Shown: positions 42,094 to 50,900 of the stretch, in pieces
Position numbering within the stretch: the first letter of the stretch is position 1
Layout: the number at the start of each line of letters is the position of its first letter
Assembly (NCBI GenBank): GCA_029938115.1
Contig: JAPYOP010000003.1
Coordinates: 61,506 to 125,505 of the forward strand
Origin: Colwellia sp.
GTDB lineage: Bacteria > Pseudomonadota > Gammaproteobacteria > Enterobacterales > Alteromonadaceae
DNA: 64,000 nt
Direction: 5' to 3'
The notes under the pieces: model-generated
What the model saw: the letters and a program-made list of their open reading frames with translations, nothing else
What the model was told of the DNA's origin: nothing
The model's database searches: none
Position numbers and translations under genes: made by a program

Positions 42094-42609
42094 ATGGTAT
42101 CGAATAGCGAAAAAAAGGAAAAGTCACTAGCTGAGTTTGTTGTTATTGTTGCACTAGTCGGTGTATTGATGGCTATTTTTATTAATTACTTTATTGAAAG
42201 TGAAGAAAATTTTACTAACGCTGGTTTTGCTACCATGGCACAAAGTTTCAATACGAAGGTGAATACAGTACATGCTCAATGGATGATGGATAAACAGCCG
42301 AACATTGTGTTATTAGCTTCATTGAATAAAAAAGAAAAACAAGCAATTTCAGTTAATCGCGCCGGTTGGATAGATGTGCCGAAAGCTCAACTGCCTTGTG
42401 AAGCCATTTGGCTACTGGTAATGGAAACACCAATGAATTTGATGAATGTTTCGGTTAGTGCAATAGAAGTACATACTTCTAAAGATAAGTCCTTAAATGA
42501 ACAAAAAATTGCTGAGACTAGTCAATGTCATTATGTACTTCATGACGGTAGTTACTTTCAATATGATCGCGCTAGAGGCAAAGTAAGCAAGGTGTTTGGG
42601 CCAAATTAG
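42094..42609 (+). CDS. mshF: MSHA biogenesis protein MshF
   Basis: A 171-residue protein with one N-terminal membrane helix at about 14-33 (FVVIVALVGVLMAIFINYFI) that looks like a degenerate prepilin helix but lacks the GFTLIE cleavage site. Conserved features of the family such as RAGWIDVP and the late CHYVL segment are visible. Its role in MSHA assembly is undefined. It lies between mshG and the pilin genes, behind a repeat-rich gap. Confidence 0.75.
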   Translation: MVSNSEKKEKSLAEFVVIVALVGVLMAIFINYFIESEENFTNAGFATMAQSFNTKVNTVHAQWMMDKQPNIVLLASLNKKEKQAISVNRAGWIDVPKAQLPCEAIWLLVMETPMNLMNVSVSAIEVHTSKDKSLNEQKIAETSQCHYVLHDGSYFQYDRARGKVSKVFGPN

Positions 42610-42720
42610 CAATTTTTATTAATTATTTTGTTTTAAACCGTAATTAATAGCGTTAAATAAGTGACTTAGTAAATAAATCACTGTTACAATCAAATTAATG
42701 AGATATAAGGTGAGGTTGGT

Positions 42721-43341
42721 ATGGTTAGTATAAATAATAAAGTGAACTTGAATAAAGCTTCAGGTTTTACTTTGATTGAGTTAGTGATAGTCGTGGTCAT
42801 CTTAGGCTTTTTAGCTGCGACGGCAATTCCTAAGTTTTTAGACTTAACCGCACAAGCAAAGCAAGCAAATATCGAAGGCATGGCTGGCGGCTTTGCTACG
42901 GGTGTTTCACTAGCAAGAGCACAGTGGGAAGCTGAAGCAAGACCTAATGACGGTGGTGATCCAAAGAAAAACTTTGTCAGTTATGACGGTACAACGGTTT
43001 ATTTATCGGTTGAAGACGTTGATAACAATGTTCGACCTGGTTATATTATTGGTACAACGGCTGTATCGGCTGTAGCTGATGTTAATTGTAGCGAAGTGTG
43101 GAATGCAATTTTGCAACAACCGCCAACTACATCGACCACCGATTTAGATGTTGATAGCGCTGTCGATTATTTTGTATCTAAAGATGATAGCGATCTTTGT
43201 CATTATTATTTAAAAGCATCATTAGCCCGTAGTTCTGGTGATACCACTAAATATGAAGACCCATCAGATAGCACAACGGTAGGTAATAGTTTTACTTATG
43301 AACCGTCAAATAGTTCTGTGATTGTATACGTAAATAATTAA
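42721..43341 (+). CDS. mshB: MSHA minor pilin MshB
   Basis: A 206-residue type IV prepilin. The cleavage/methylation site GFTLIE starts at residue 14, followed by a long hydrophobic helix (LVIVVVILGFLAATAIPKFLDL). The mature region contains two cysteines (NCSEVWN ... DLCHYYLK) that may form a disulfide. A leader of 13 residues is typical. It precedes mshA as in Vibrio and Shewanella. Confidence 0.85.
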   Translation: MVSINNKVNLNKASGFTLIELVIVVVILGFLAATAIPKFLDLTAQAKQANIEGMAGGFATGVSLARAQWEAEARPNDGGDPKKNFVSYDGTTVYLSVEDVDNNVRPGYIIGTTAVSAVADVNCSEVWNAILQQPPTTSTTDLDVDSAVDYFVSKDDSDLCHYYLKASLARSSGDTTKYEDPSDSTTVGNSFTYEPSNSSVIVYVNN

Positions 43342-43424
43342 ATTTAACCAGCTGAGCCTTGGCTGTATTTTAGACAATAATAAAAATATCATCAAACTCT
43401 ACATTTAGGAATATAGGAAACATT

Positions 43425-43922
43425 ATGAAATTGATTAATTCACCGAAAAAAACACAGCAAGGCTTTACTTTAATTGAGTTAGTTGTAGTTATCGTTATCT
43501 TAGGTATTTTAGCCGTTACCGCTGCTCCTAAATTTATTGACTTAACCACAGATGCACGCGAATCTGTAATGGAAGGTGTTAAGGGCAGCATTGAAAGTGC
43601 CGTATCACTTGCACAGTCTAAAGCGCTAATCGAAAGCGAAACAGGTGCCGAGGGTGAAATTCAAATAGGTACGCAGTTTTATGCTTTAGTTAACGGTTAC
43701 CCTGCAGCAGCAGATGATACTGGTGCTGATGGAACGACTGGAAAGGCTTGGGGAATAAGTAAATTAATAGATTTGGATTCAGGTTCAGATATTACTGCAT
43801 CGGCTGCAGGCGTTTTTCAACACTCAAAGGCTACCACACCGGCTAATTGTCAGCTTACATATGCTGATGCCGTAGATAGCGAAACACGTCCTCAAATTAC
43901 AGAAGATTTGACCGATTGTTAA
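43425..43922 (+). CDS. mshA: MSHA major pilin MshA
   Basis: A 165-residue prepilin with the site GFTLIE starting at residue 14, followed by ILGILAVTAAPKFIDLTTDARESVMEG, matching Vibrio MshA. The two C-terminal cysteines (ANCQLTY ... LTDC) form the D-region disulfide loop. It makes the pilus shaft. It is followed by a strong terminator at 43943, suggesting that the major pilin is made in excess of what follows. Position B-A-C supports the name. Confidence 0.88.
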   Translation: MKLINSPKKTQQGFTLIELVVVIVILGILAVTAAPKFIDLTTDARESVMEGVKGSIESAVSLAQSKALIESETGAEGEIQIGTQFYALVNGYPAAADDTGADGTTGKAWGISKLIDLDSGSDITASAAGVFQHSKATTPANCQLTYADAVDSETRPQITEDLTDC

Positions 43923-43942
43923 TATTTGTTTTTGTTAGTTAG

Positions 43943-43966
43943 AAAGAGGGCTTGCCCTCTTTTTTT
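43943..43966 (+). terminator. strong intrinsic terminator after mshA
   Basis: AAAGAGGGC (43943-43951) and GCCCTCTTT (43954-43962) form a perfect nine-pair stem with a two-base TT spacing followed by more T residues. Partial readthrough would set the ratio of mshA to the downstream pilin genes. Confidence 0.88.
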
Positions 43967-44078
43967 GTATCTGAAACTAACCAGTGAATAAAGAACTAAG
44001 GTAAGATGTTTAAAGTCATTTTCAAATAGTTACTTGGTCATAAGCTGAAATAAAGTAGTCGCAGTTGAGAACAGTAAA

Positions 44079-44555
44079 ATGAATAATAAAGGTTTTACCC
44101 TAATAGAATTAATTGTAGTTATTGTTATTTTAGGTATTTTAGCGGTAACAGCCGTGCCTAAATATATAAACTTACAAGCCGATGCACAAACATCAACTTT
44201 ACAAGGTGTAAAAGCGGCTATGGAAAGTGCATCAGCGCTAGTCTATGGTAAGTCCATTGTTGCAGGGAACCAAAAGCTGTCATCAAGTATTAGCCCGAAG
44301 CCAACAATTACTTTAACGGACGGTACAGTATTAGATATTCACTATGGGTATCCTAAATCTAGAACTTCAGATTGGAAGCTTATTTTAGATTTAGACAGTA
44401 ATGATTTTAGAATGAAATTAACGACTAGCGGCATTCTGATGGTTTTTCCAAGATCATTAGGAAATGTGTTTTCAGATACAGAACCATGCATTGTGACTTA
44501 CCAGCAAGCGACACAGACAAGTCAACCAATTATAACGGTTAACCCCTGTGTTTAA
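44079..44555 (+). CDS. second MshA-type pilin
   Basis: A 158-residue prepilin with a very short leader (MNNKGFTLIELIVVIVILGI). Its helix and NLQADAQTSTLQGVKAAMESASALVYGKSIVAG region is MshA-like, and two C-terminal cysteines (EPCIVTY ... NPC) form the disulfide loop. The C-terminal domain clearly differs from that of the preceding MshA. It may be an alternative major pilin, a tip/minor pilin, or a duplicated and diverged copy. It starts 112 bp after the terminator of mshA, so probably has its own promoter. Confidence 0.8.
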   Translation: MNNKGFTLIELIVVIVILGILAVTAVPKYINLQADAQTSTLQGVKAAMESASALVYGKSIVAGNQKLSSSISPKPTITLTDGTVLDIHYGYPKSRTSDWKLILDLDSNDFRMKLTTSGILMVFPRSLGNVFSDTEPCIVTYQQATQTSQPIITVNPCV

Positions 44556-44581
44556 ATAAACTCTTATGGACTTTATGCTCA

Positions 44582-45082
44582 ATGAATATTTGTAGAATAA
44601 AGTATAGATATAACCAAGGCTTCACGTTAATTGAACTCATTGTCGTTGTGATTTTAATCGCTATCATGGCGGCAACCGTGTTGCCAAAATTTTACTCTTC
44701 TAATGGTTTTGAAGAATATACTTATCGTGACGAGTTAATTACCAAGCTTAGAGCAATTCAACTTCGTACCATGCAGCAAACCAATAATAGTACCTGTCAG
44801 TTGGTTAAAGTAAGTTCATCCACTATCGGCTTGTTAGCAACAACACTTAATGCTAGTACATGTGAAGCTACTTATGCAGGAGATACTACAACAGTTGTCA
44901 TTGACAGTGATCATAGTGTCGGCTTTTCTATTTCAGAAAGCTTGTTAAATTTTTCATTTTCATCTTTGGGTAAACCCCTCGGTTGTCTTGCCCTAAACCC
45001 TTGTGAAATAACCTTAACTACTACAGGTGAAAGTTCAATAGCAATAAAGATAAACAGCGAGGGCTATATCTATGCACTTTAG
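44582..45082 (+). CDS. mshC: MSHA minor pilin MshC
   Basis: A 166-residue prepilin. The site GFTLIE starts at residue 13 after a basic leader (ICRIKYRYNQ), then ILIAIMAATVLPKFYSSNGFEEYTYRDELITKLRAIQLR, a family pattern of minor pilins that prime assembly. Several cysteines occur in the body (STCQLV, STCEATY, GCLALNPC). It overlaps mshD by 11 bp. Confidence 0.85.
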   Translation: MNICRIKYRYNQGFTLIELIVVVILIAIMAATVLPKFYSSNGFEEYTYRDELITKLRAIQLRTMQQTNNSTCQLVKVSSSTIGLLATTLNASTCEATYAGDTTTVVIDSDHSVGFSISESLLNFSFSSLGKPLGCLALNPCEITLTTTGESSIAIKINSEGYIYAL

Positions 45083-45635
45083 TCATGCTTTTTATTACGC
45101 TCGGCAAAAAGGTTTTACCTTAATAGAAACCATTGTCGGCATTGTGGTATTAGCTATTTCATTTTCAGTGTTAACATCTTTTATATACCCTATTGCACAA
45201 CAAAGTGCAGAACAGTTGCATCAAGTAAAAGCTGCTGAATTAGCGCAATCAATGCTAAATGAAATGCAGCAAAAAGCGTTCGATCAAAATTCAGATATGG
45301 CCGGAGGACTAACTCGCTGTGGTGAAACGGATGCACCAACTTGCTCATCTGTTATGGGAGCCGAAGGGGCTGAAACGAGGACGGATTTTAATGATGTAGA
45401 TGATTACAATGGTTTACAGTACGGATCGTTTTATAACGCAGGGGAAGTTGAAAACTCGCAAGGGCAGTTATTAAGTTTGTATACGGGCTATGCAATGAGT
45501 ATTAGTGTGTGTAACGACAGCGCTTATGACGGCAGTTGTACTGGTGATATATCAACAGCCAAATTGATTACGGTTACAATCACTACGCCGACTGATTTTT
45601 CAATGAGCTTTTCAACTTACCGAGCTAATTTTTGA
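45072..45635 (+). CDS. mshD: MSHA minor pilin MshD
   Basis: A 187-residue prepilin with the site GFTLIE starting at residue 14 (QKGFTLIETIVGIVVLAISF). The body carries four cysteines (TRCGETDAPTCSSV, SVCNDSAYDGSCTG). Start ATG at 45072 lies within the end of mshC, an 11-bp overlap. mshO starts with its ATG overlapping the mshD stop by 4 bp. Together with C, O and P it forms the minor-pilin set. Confidence 0.85.
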   Translation: MHFSHAFYYARQKGFTLIETIVGIVVLAISFSVLTSFIYPIAQQSAEQLHQVKAAELAQSMLNEMQQKAFDQNSDMAGGLTRCGETDAPTCSSVMGAEGAETRTDFNDVDDYNGLQYGSFYNAGEVENSQGQLLSLYTGYAMSISVCNDSAYDGSCTGDISTAKLITVTITTPTDFSMSFSTYRANF

Positions 45636-46384
45636 TGAAGCAGTTAACGAGAAATAAATCATCAGGTTTTACCTTGATCGAATTGATCACCGTTATTGTG
45701 ATTTTAGGAGTACTTGCTACATCGATCACTAGTTTTATCAAATTTGGCACCCAAATTTATACTGAAACTACTGCAAGAGACCAGTTAGTATCATCAGCAA
45801 GGTTTGCTGTGGAGCGACTAAACAGAGATGTTAGAAATGCATTACCCAATAGTTTGATCTTAACCAATGCAAACCAGTGTTTGGAATTTACCCCCATTAT
45901 TGAAAGTACAATTTATACTGACATTCCGGTCATGCCTGAAGTGGCTAGTAATGAAATTAAAGTAATTAAATTTAATGAAACCTTTGATAGTAACTGGAGC
46001 GCTATTGTTTACCCATTAACTTCGGATGATGTTTATGATAATAATAATGGCAAAGTACATGGTGTTGATAGCATTGTTGCTACTGGAGATGAATGGGTTA
46101 TTACCTTAGATAATAGCGTACTATTTGCAGAAGAATCACCAACGCAAAGGCTTTATTTTATCAATGGCACAGTGGAATATTGTTTGCAAAATAATACCTT
46201 ATTGAGAACTGATTCAGTAAGCAGTAATGTTTTAATGGCGCAAGACATTGTTAATACCAATCCCTTTGAGATTCTAGCGGCAACTTTGCAGCGTAATGCT
46301 ATGGTGCAAATACATCTTCAATTTGAAAAAAACAATGAGCAAGTTACCTTTAACAATGAAATACAGGTGCTAAATGTTCCATAA
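45632..46384 (+). CDS. mshO: MSHA minor pilin MshO
   Basis: A 250-residue prepilin, larger than the others, with the site GFTLIE at residue 12 (SSGFTLIELITVIVILGVLATSIT). The PilW/GspJ-like sequence DQLVSSARFAVERLNRDVRNALPNS follows. It contains cysteines NQCLEF and VEYCLQ. Overlaps mshD by 4 bp (ATGA) and mshP by 11 bp. Confidence 0.85.
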   Translation: MMKQLTRNKSSGFTLIELITVIVILGVLATSITSFIKFGTQIYTETTARDQLVSSARFAVERLNRDVRNALPNSLILTNANQCLEFTPIIESTIYTDIPVMPEVASNEIKVIKFNETFDSNWSAIVYPLTSDDVYDNNNGKVHGVDSIVATGDEWVITLDNSVLFAEESPTQRLYFINGTVEYCLQNNTLLRTDSVSSNVLMAQDIVNTNPFEILAATLQRNAMVQIHLQFEKNNEQVTFNNEIQVLNVP

Positions 46385-46808
46385 ATCAGCTCTAAATTTG
46401 ACAACTCAAAATCAGCAACATGGTAGTGCGCTGGTTATTGCTATATTTATTATTGTGGTCATGTCGTTATTAGGCTCTGCCTTAGTTAAAATGGTTAGCT
46501 CTAATGCAGAAACTATTGCTTATGAAGTTATAGGTACGCGCGCATTTCAAGCCGCACAGGCAGGAGCACAACAAAAGATGAGTATTCTGTTTCCTCTTTT
46601 ACCTAGCAGTGGTACATGTACAGTTGATAGCGAATATGATTTTTCTGCTATTGAAGGCTTAGAAAATTGTAAAGCGGTAGATGTAGATTGCATAGAAGAT
46701 GCAACGGTTTCAGGTGTTACCTATTATACTGTTACAAGCACTGGGCAATGTAATGTCGCGGGTATTTTTACTTCCAGAACAATTGAGATTAAAGCTAAAA
46801 GCTTATAG
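46374..46808 (+). CDS. mshP: MSHA biogenesis protein MshP (PilX-like)
   Basis: A 144-residue protein with a membrane helix at about 17-42 (HGSALVIAIFIIVVMSLLGSALVKM) that starts with G-S-A-L rather than GFTLIE, as usual for PilX/GspK-like pilins. RAFQAAQAGAQQKMS is the conserved continuation. Four cysteines (GTCTVD, ENCKAVDVDC, GQCNVAG). It overlaps mshO by 11 bp. mshQ, its usual neighbour, is displaced by an extra gene. Confidence 0.82.
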   Translation: MFHKSALNLTTQNQQHGSALVIAIFIIVVMSLLGSALVKMVSSNAETIAYEVIGTRAFQAAQAGAQQKMSILFPLLPSSGTCTVDSEYDFSAIEGLENCKAVDVDCIEDATVSGVTYYTVTSTGQCNVAGIFTSRTIEIKAKSL

Positions 46809-46968
46809 TTTGTTATAAAAATGTTAATGTCTGTTTTCTTTACATTTTCATTTATGTTTGAATATCAACTCATATTAAGTTATTGAATAATATATAAAAT
46901 AAATAGTTGGTCTATATTTTGCTTTATTAGTTGTATTGCACTGTTGTTTTTCATTGTCGAGGTTTTTG

Positions 46969-47628
46969 ATGATTAAGTTGTTTATAAAAGTAAGTCTTGC
47001 TTTATCTTTATTGTTTGCTGGTGTTTCTCAAGCAACTATACTCCCTTTGAATGTGAATGATTTAACGAGTGATGATTATATTGTTTATAATTATGATGGC
47101 GTTGATTACGATATTGCATGGGTTTCTGATGTAAGTTCTGAGATATGGTTTATTGATTCAGATTATAACTATAACTTGTTATTTGAAGCTGATTACCATT
47201 CAGGTTGGAATTTTGCTGGAGAAAATGGGATTCCTACCATTGACGATATTTTTTCCGATATTAGCGGTGAACAGTTACTCGCTAAGTTCAAACGTGAAGG
47301 GCAGTTTGTACAAGCATTTGAATATTGGAACAGTGTCTTTAATACTGTTTTAGATGATGGTGATAATTTAAATAATAAAGAAATATCAAGTATGTGGAAT
47401 TGGAACATTCCGCTTGATATGGATATAGAGGCTTTAAGTCCAATAGAGAAAGAAGATTTGGATTTTGAAATATCAGACTCTGATCAAAATACCTTTTATG
47501 ACACTTTTTATTTTAGAGCCTCAGTAGCTCAAACTGATGACTCAACACCTGTTCCTGAGCCTTCAACGTTAATGATTTTTGCTTTAGGTTTAATTGCGCT
47601 AGCAAGTAAAAAAAGACTATTCAGCTAA
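46969..47628 (+). CDS. PEP-CTERM sorted exported protein inserted between mshP and mshQ
   Basis: A 219-residue secreted protein with a signal peptide (residues 1-22, LFIKVSLALSLLFAGVSQA) and a clear PEP-CTERM tail: VPEPSTLMIFALGLIALASKKR, which is the proline-glutamate-proline motif, a membrane helix and basic residues. This tail is cut by an exosortase, not seen here, and the protein is exported, usually in exopolysaccharide producers. The mature part is acidic (many Asp) with no recognised domain. Start at 46969, with GAGG six bases before it. It has its own upstream region and terminator, so it is an independent insertion into the MSHA locus. Confidence 0.88.
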   Translation: MIKLFIKVSLALSLLFAGVSQATILPLNVNDLTSDDYIVYNYDGVDYDIAWVSDVSSEIWFIDSDYNYNLLFEADYHSGWNFAGENGIPTIDDIFSDISGEQLLAKFKREGQFVQAFEYWNSVFNTVLDDGDNLNNKEISSMWNWNIPLDMDIEALSPIEKEDLDFEISDSDQNTFYDTFYFRASVAQTDDSTPVPEPSTLMIFALGLIALASKKRLFS

Positions 47629-47676
47629 ACCGTTATTTATCGCTATTTGACGTATCCAAGTAATTCTTACAATAAG

Positions 47677-47698
47677 CCTCGCAACTGCGGGGTTTTTT
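47677..47698 (+). terminator. intrinsic terminator after the PEP-CTERM gene
   Basis: CCTCGC (47677-47682) pairs with GCGGGG (47687-47692) around a four-base loop, with one G-T pair, followed by six T residues. Confidence 0.8.
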
Positions 47699-47836
47699 AT
47701 TGCCAAAAAACAGTCTTTAATTTTTGTATTCAAGTCGCTTTATATTGCATATTTAAGTACTTAGCGGTACCTTTGTTGCAACAATCTAAATAGATCCTAC
47801 ATTATTTTGTTGTATGCATTAGGTATAAAGTCAATA
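47699..47836. other. gene-free spacer before mshQ
   Basis: No gene was seen in the 138 bp up to the small ORF at 47837, or in the other strand of the 309-bp gap. It must contain the mshQ promoter because a terminator lies just upstream. TTTATATTGCATATTTAAG is promoter-like but no unambiguous -35/-10 pair is proposed. Confidence 0.4.
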
Positions 47837-47941
47837 ATGAGAAAATCCGTCAAATTACTACAATTAGTTATTACCAGAAATAACTACCTTGTTATTACAC
47901 AACAAAACACTTTGTCTAAGGTTAAGGTTCTCGGAATATGA
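47837..47941 (+). CDS. possible 34-codon upstream ORF overlapping mshQ start
   Basis: It starts ATGAGAAAATCC at 47837 and its TGA at 47939-47941 overlaps the mshQ ATG pair (ATATGATGG), the arrangement of coupled translation. The peptide is RKSVKLLQLVITRNNYLVI and QQNTLSKVKVLGI, basic, with no signal peptide. Shine-Dalgarno support is weak. It may be a leader peptide or a coincidence. Confidence 0.3.
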   Translation: MRKSVKLLQLVITRNNYLVITQQNTLSKVKVLGI

Positions 47942-50900
47942 TGGGTATTGTTAAAGTACTGCTAGGTATATTCTTGTTAGCCTATTGCCATCTTCTGTAT
48001 GCCGTTTGCTCTGATCATTATAAAGGCAAAGCAACCATCAATGAAATAGGCATGGATGATCAGAATTTTATTGAGGTTAAATTATTAGATACCTCTATCC
48101 CACTAGCAACTTATCAGGCTTGGTCTGTTCGAGCCTGTAAAGTTGAGGGACAGGTTAAGTGTTCTACTTTTTCATTGTCGGGTATCGTAGCGGAAAATAC
48201 AGCTTATCTAGTTGTTGGCACTAGTAAAGAACTTCCTAAAAAACACAAAGACTTCGATGTGATTTTGCAAGACGCCGATGGTAAAACCATCGACTATTTA
48301 AGTGTAGGTATCACTGAACAGCAAGATCAGGCATGTGCATTAGAATTTGACTCAGATATGGCCAGTTCTCATACTCATAACTACCGCCGTATACCTGACG
48401 GTACGGGTGATTGGCAAGATACTGGAGACCATGGTTCCGATTATACTCAGGGTTTTAGTAATGGTGGAGAAGCAGAAACAGGAGATAATGTTGCCAAATA
48501 CCAGCTTGAAGAAAGTAGCTGGGGTGGTAGCGACTCAATACTAGACAGTTCTGGTAATAATAATCACGCAAGCCCCGCCGGCAATATAGTGTCAACAACT
48601 GACAACCCCATTTCATGTCAAGCATCTGATATTCCATATAATAATGATAAAGCAATGCGTGATGCTATAAATACTGGTGTGGATGTAAATACATTAGGAG
48701 ACAAAGGCAGTATTGCATTTTGGTATCGAGGTAATAATGCGTGGGACGATATTTCAGAGGCAAAAGTACTGTTTGATGCCTCGACTAGTTCTAGCGCTCA
48801 GTTTTTGATGTATATTTGGCCTGGTGGCTACTTAGAGTTTGAAGCAACAGAGCCTGATGGCGACAGAGCTGAACGATATACAAATAGTAAGTCTTTTGCA
48901 TCGTCTGAATGGGTGCATATAGCTGTGACATGGGACGCAATTAATGATGAGGTCAAAATCTATCTTAATGGTGTTTCTCAATCACTTAACGATTATACAG
49001 GCAAAAGCTTAACTCAAGGGCTTAATACAAGCATGGAGGAACTATATTTTGGTGATAATAATAGTACCTCTGCATCGGCACTTGGTGGCTCAGCGGATGG
49101 TGTAATAGATGAAATCCAACTGTTTAATTATGTTCTGACATCGGCTGAAGTTTCTACCGTTAAAGATGATGTAACACCGTGTGCTGCGATTGTTGTTCAT
49201 CATTTTGAAATAATTCACGATGCCTTTGCATCAACCTGTGCAGATGAATCTGTTACTATAAAAGCTTGTGCTAATAGTGATTGTTCAAGTTTAGTAGCAG
49301 ATTCACTTAGTTTAGATTTTCAAGGAAATGCCTCAACTATTAGTTCGCCAACCTTTATAGGGTCTACTACGTTTAATTATAGTCACAGCACTGAAGAAAC
49401 TCTTACCTTGTCAGTCAGTACTGACTCTAGTGTGACTGTTAGTAATGCTTTAGTGTGTGATGACGGTAGCGGAACGAGTTGTGATATTGTTTTCTCGTCT
49501 TCTGGTTGTGAAAATTCATGTGCAGCTTATTTTCCTGACTCTATTCAAGGGCATGACGCATCATCAGAGCTTAAGTTTGAACAAACAGGCCGATTATTAA
49601 ATGATAGTGATAATATTGTTACTTTTCCAACATTAACAGATAAAACAGGCTCTCATAAAACCTGTGATAGTGTTGATTGTACTACTAATGGTACAGCGGC
49701 ACCTGCGCTTACTTTGCCTTCTTTTGAAACGACTAGTGCAACCAATGATATGTCGTTAAGTAGTGGCACTTCAACTATTGGGCCAAGCGGCGATAATGCA
49801 GTAACTGAAATGGATAATTTAACCATTAAGGGTAGTGCTAACGTTACTTTTTTAGCCTCAGGCGGCACTTATAAAATAGATAACGGCCTATTTGAGGGGA
49901 GTGCTCAAATTACATTTAATACCGGTATATATTGGTTTAATGAGTTAGAGATTAGTGATGATGTACAAATTTTTGTTAACGGTGCAGTCACTATTTATGT
50001 AAATGGTCAATCTGATCATTTTGATATTGAAGGTGATGTTAAAATTAATATTGCTGGCTCAGCAGAAGATTTAGTTTTTGTTAGCTATAAAGATTTTCAT
50101 TTAAAAAATGATGCTCAAGTTCATGCTGTTCTATATGGCGCTAAAAAAATTGAAATTAAAGATCAAGTTCAACATGTTGGTGTTATTTCAGTTTATGAAT
50201 CATTGAAAATTAAAAAGACTGCAACCGTGACCTATGAAGATATATCTAATGTGCGAGTAGGTGACTTATGTGGTGGTTCAAGTGGTAACGTTGATCATTT
50301 TGAAATAACCCATGATGGTAGTGGTTTAACTTGTGATACCGAATCAGTAATTATTAAAGCCTGTACTAATAGTGATTGTTCGACATTAAGCGCAGATGCT
50401 GTCACCTTAGATTTTCAGGGTAATAGCTCAACGATAAGTTCGCCTACTTTTACGGGATATACTACGGTTAACTTTAACCATACCACGGCTGAAACATTAA
50501 CTTTATCAGTGGCTAATCCAACTATAGCGCCTGATAATACCTTAGTGTGTGATGATGGTGGTGGCTCAAGTTGTGATCTTGTCTTTGCCGATGCGGGCTT
50601 CCGCTTTTTATATGGCGCAGCAGAGAGTACAACTATTGCTAACCAAACTAGCGGTGATAACTTTACTGATATAGTGAAATTACAAGCGGTTGAAAATGTA
50701 AGCGGTGTTTGTACTGGAATGTTTATTGGGGATGTTGATGTTGAGTTATCACAACAAAATACCGCACCAAGTGGAACATCGGGACTAAACTTTAAAGTGA
50801 ATAGTACCGTAATTGCGAAATACCCAACATATACCAGTAATATCACGTTGAATTTTGGCGCTGAAAGCAAAGCAACCCTTACTAATCCTGCCTACTTAGA

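Noticed and set aside
50415..50870. 151-codon minus-strand open frame inside mshQ
   Set aside because: Antisense to a repetitive beta-rich region; no signal, motif or start context.
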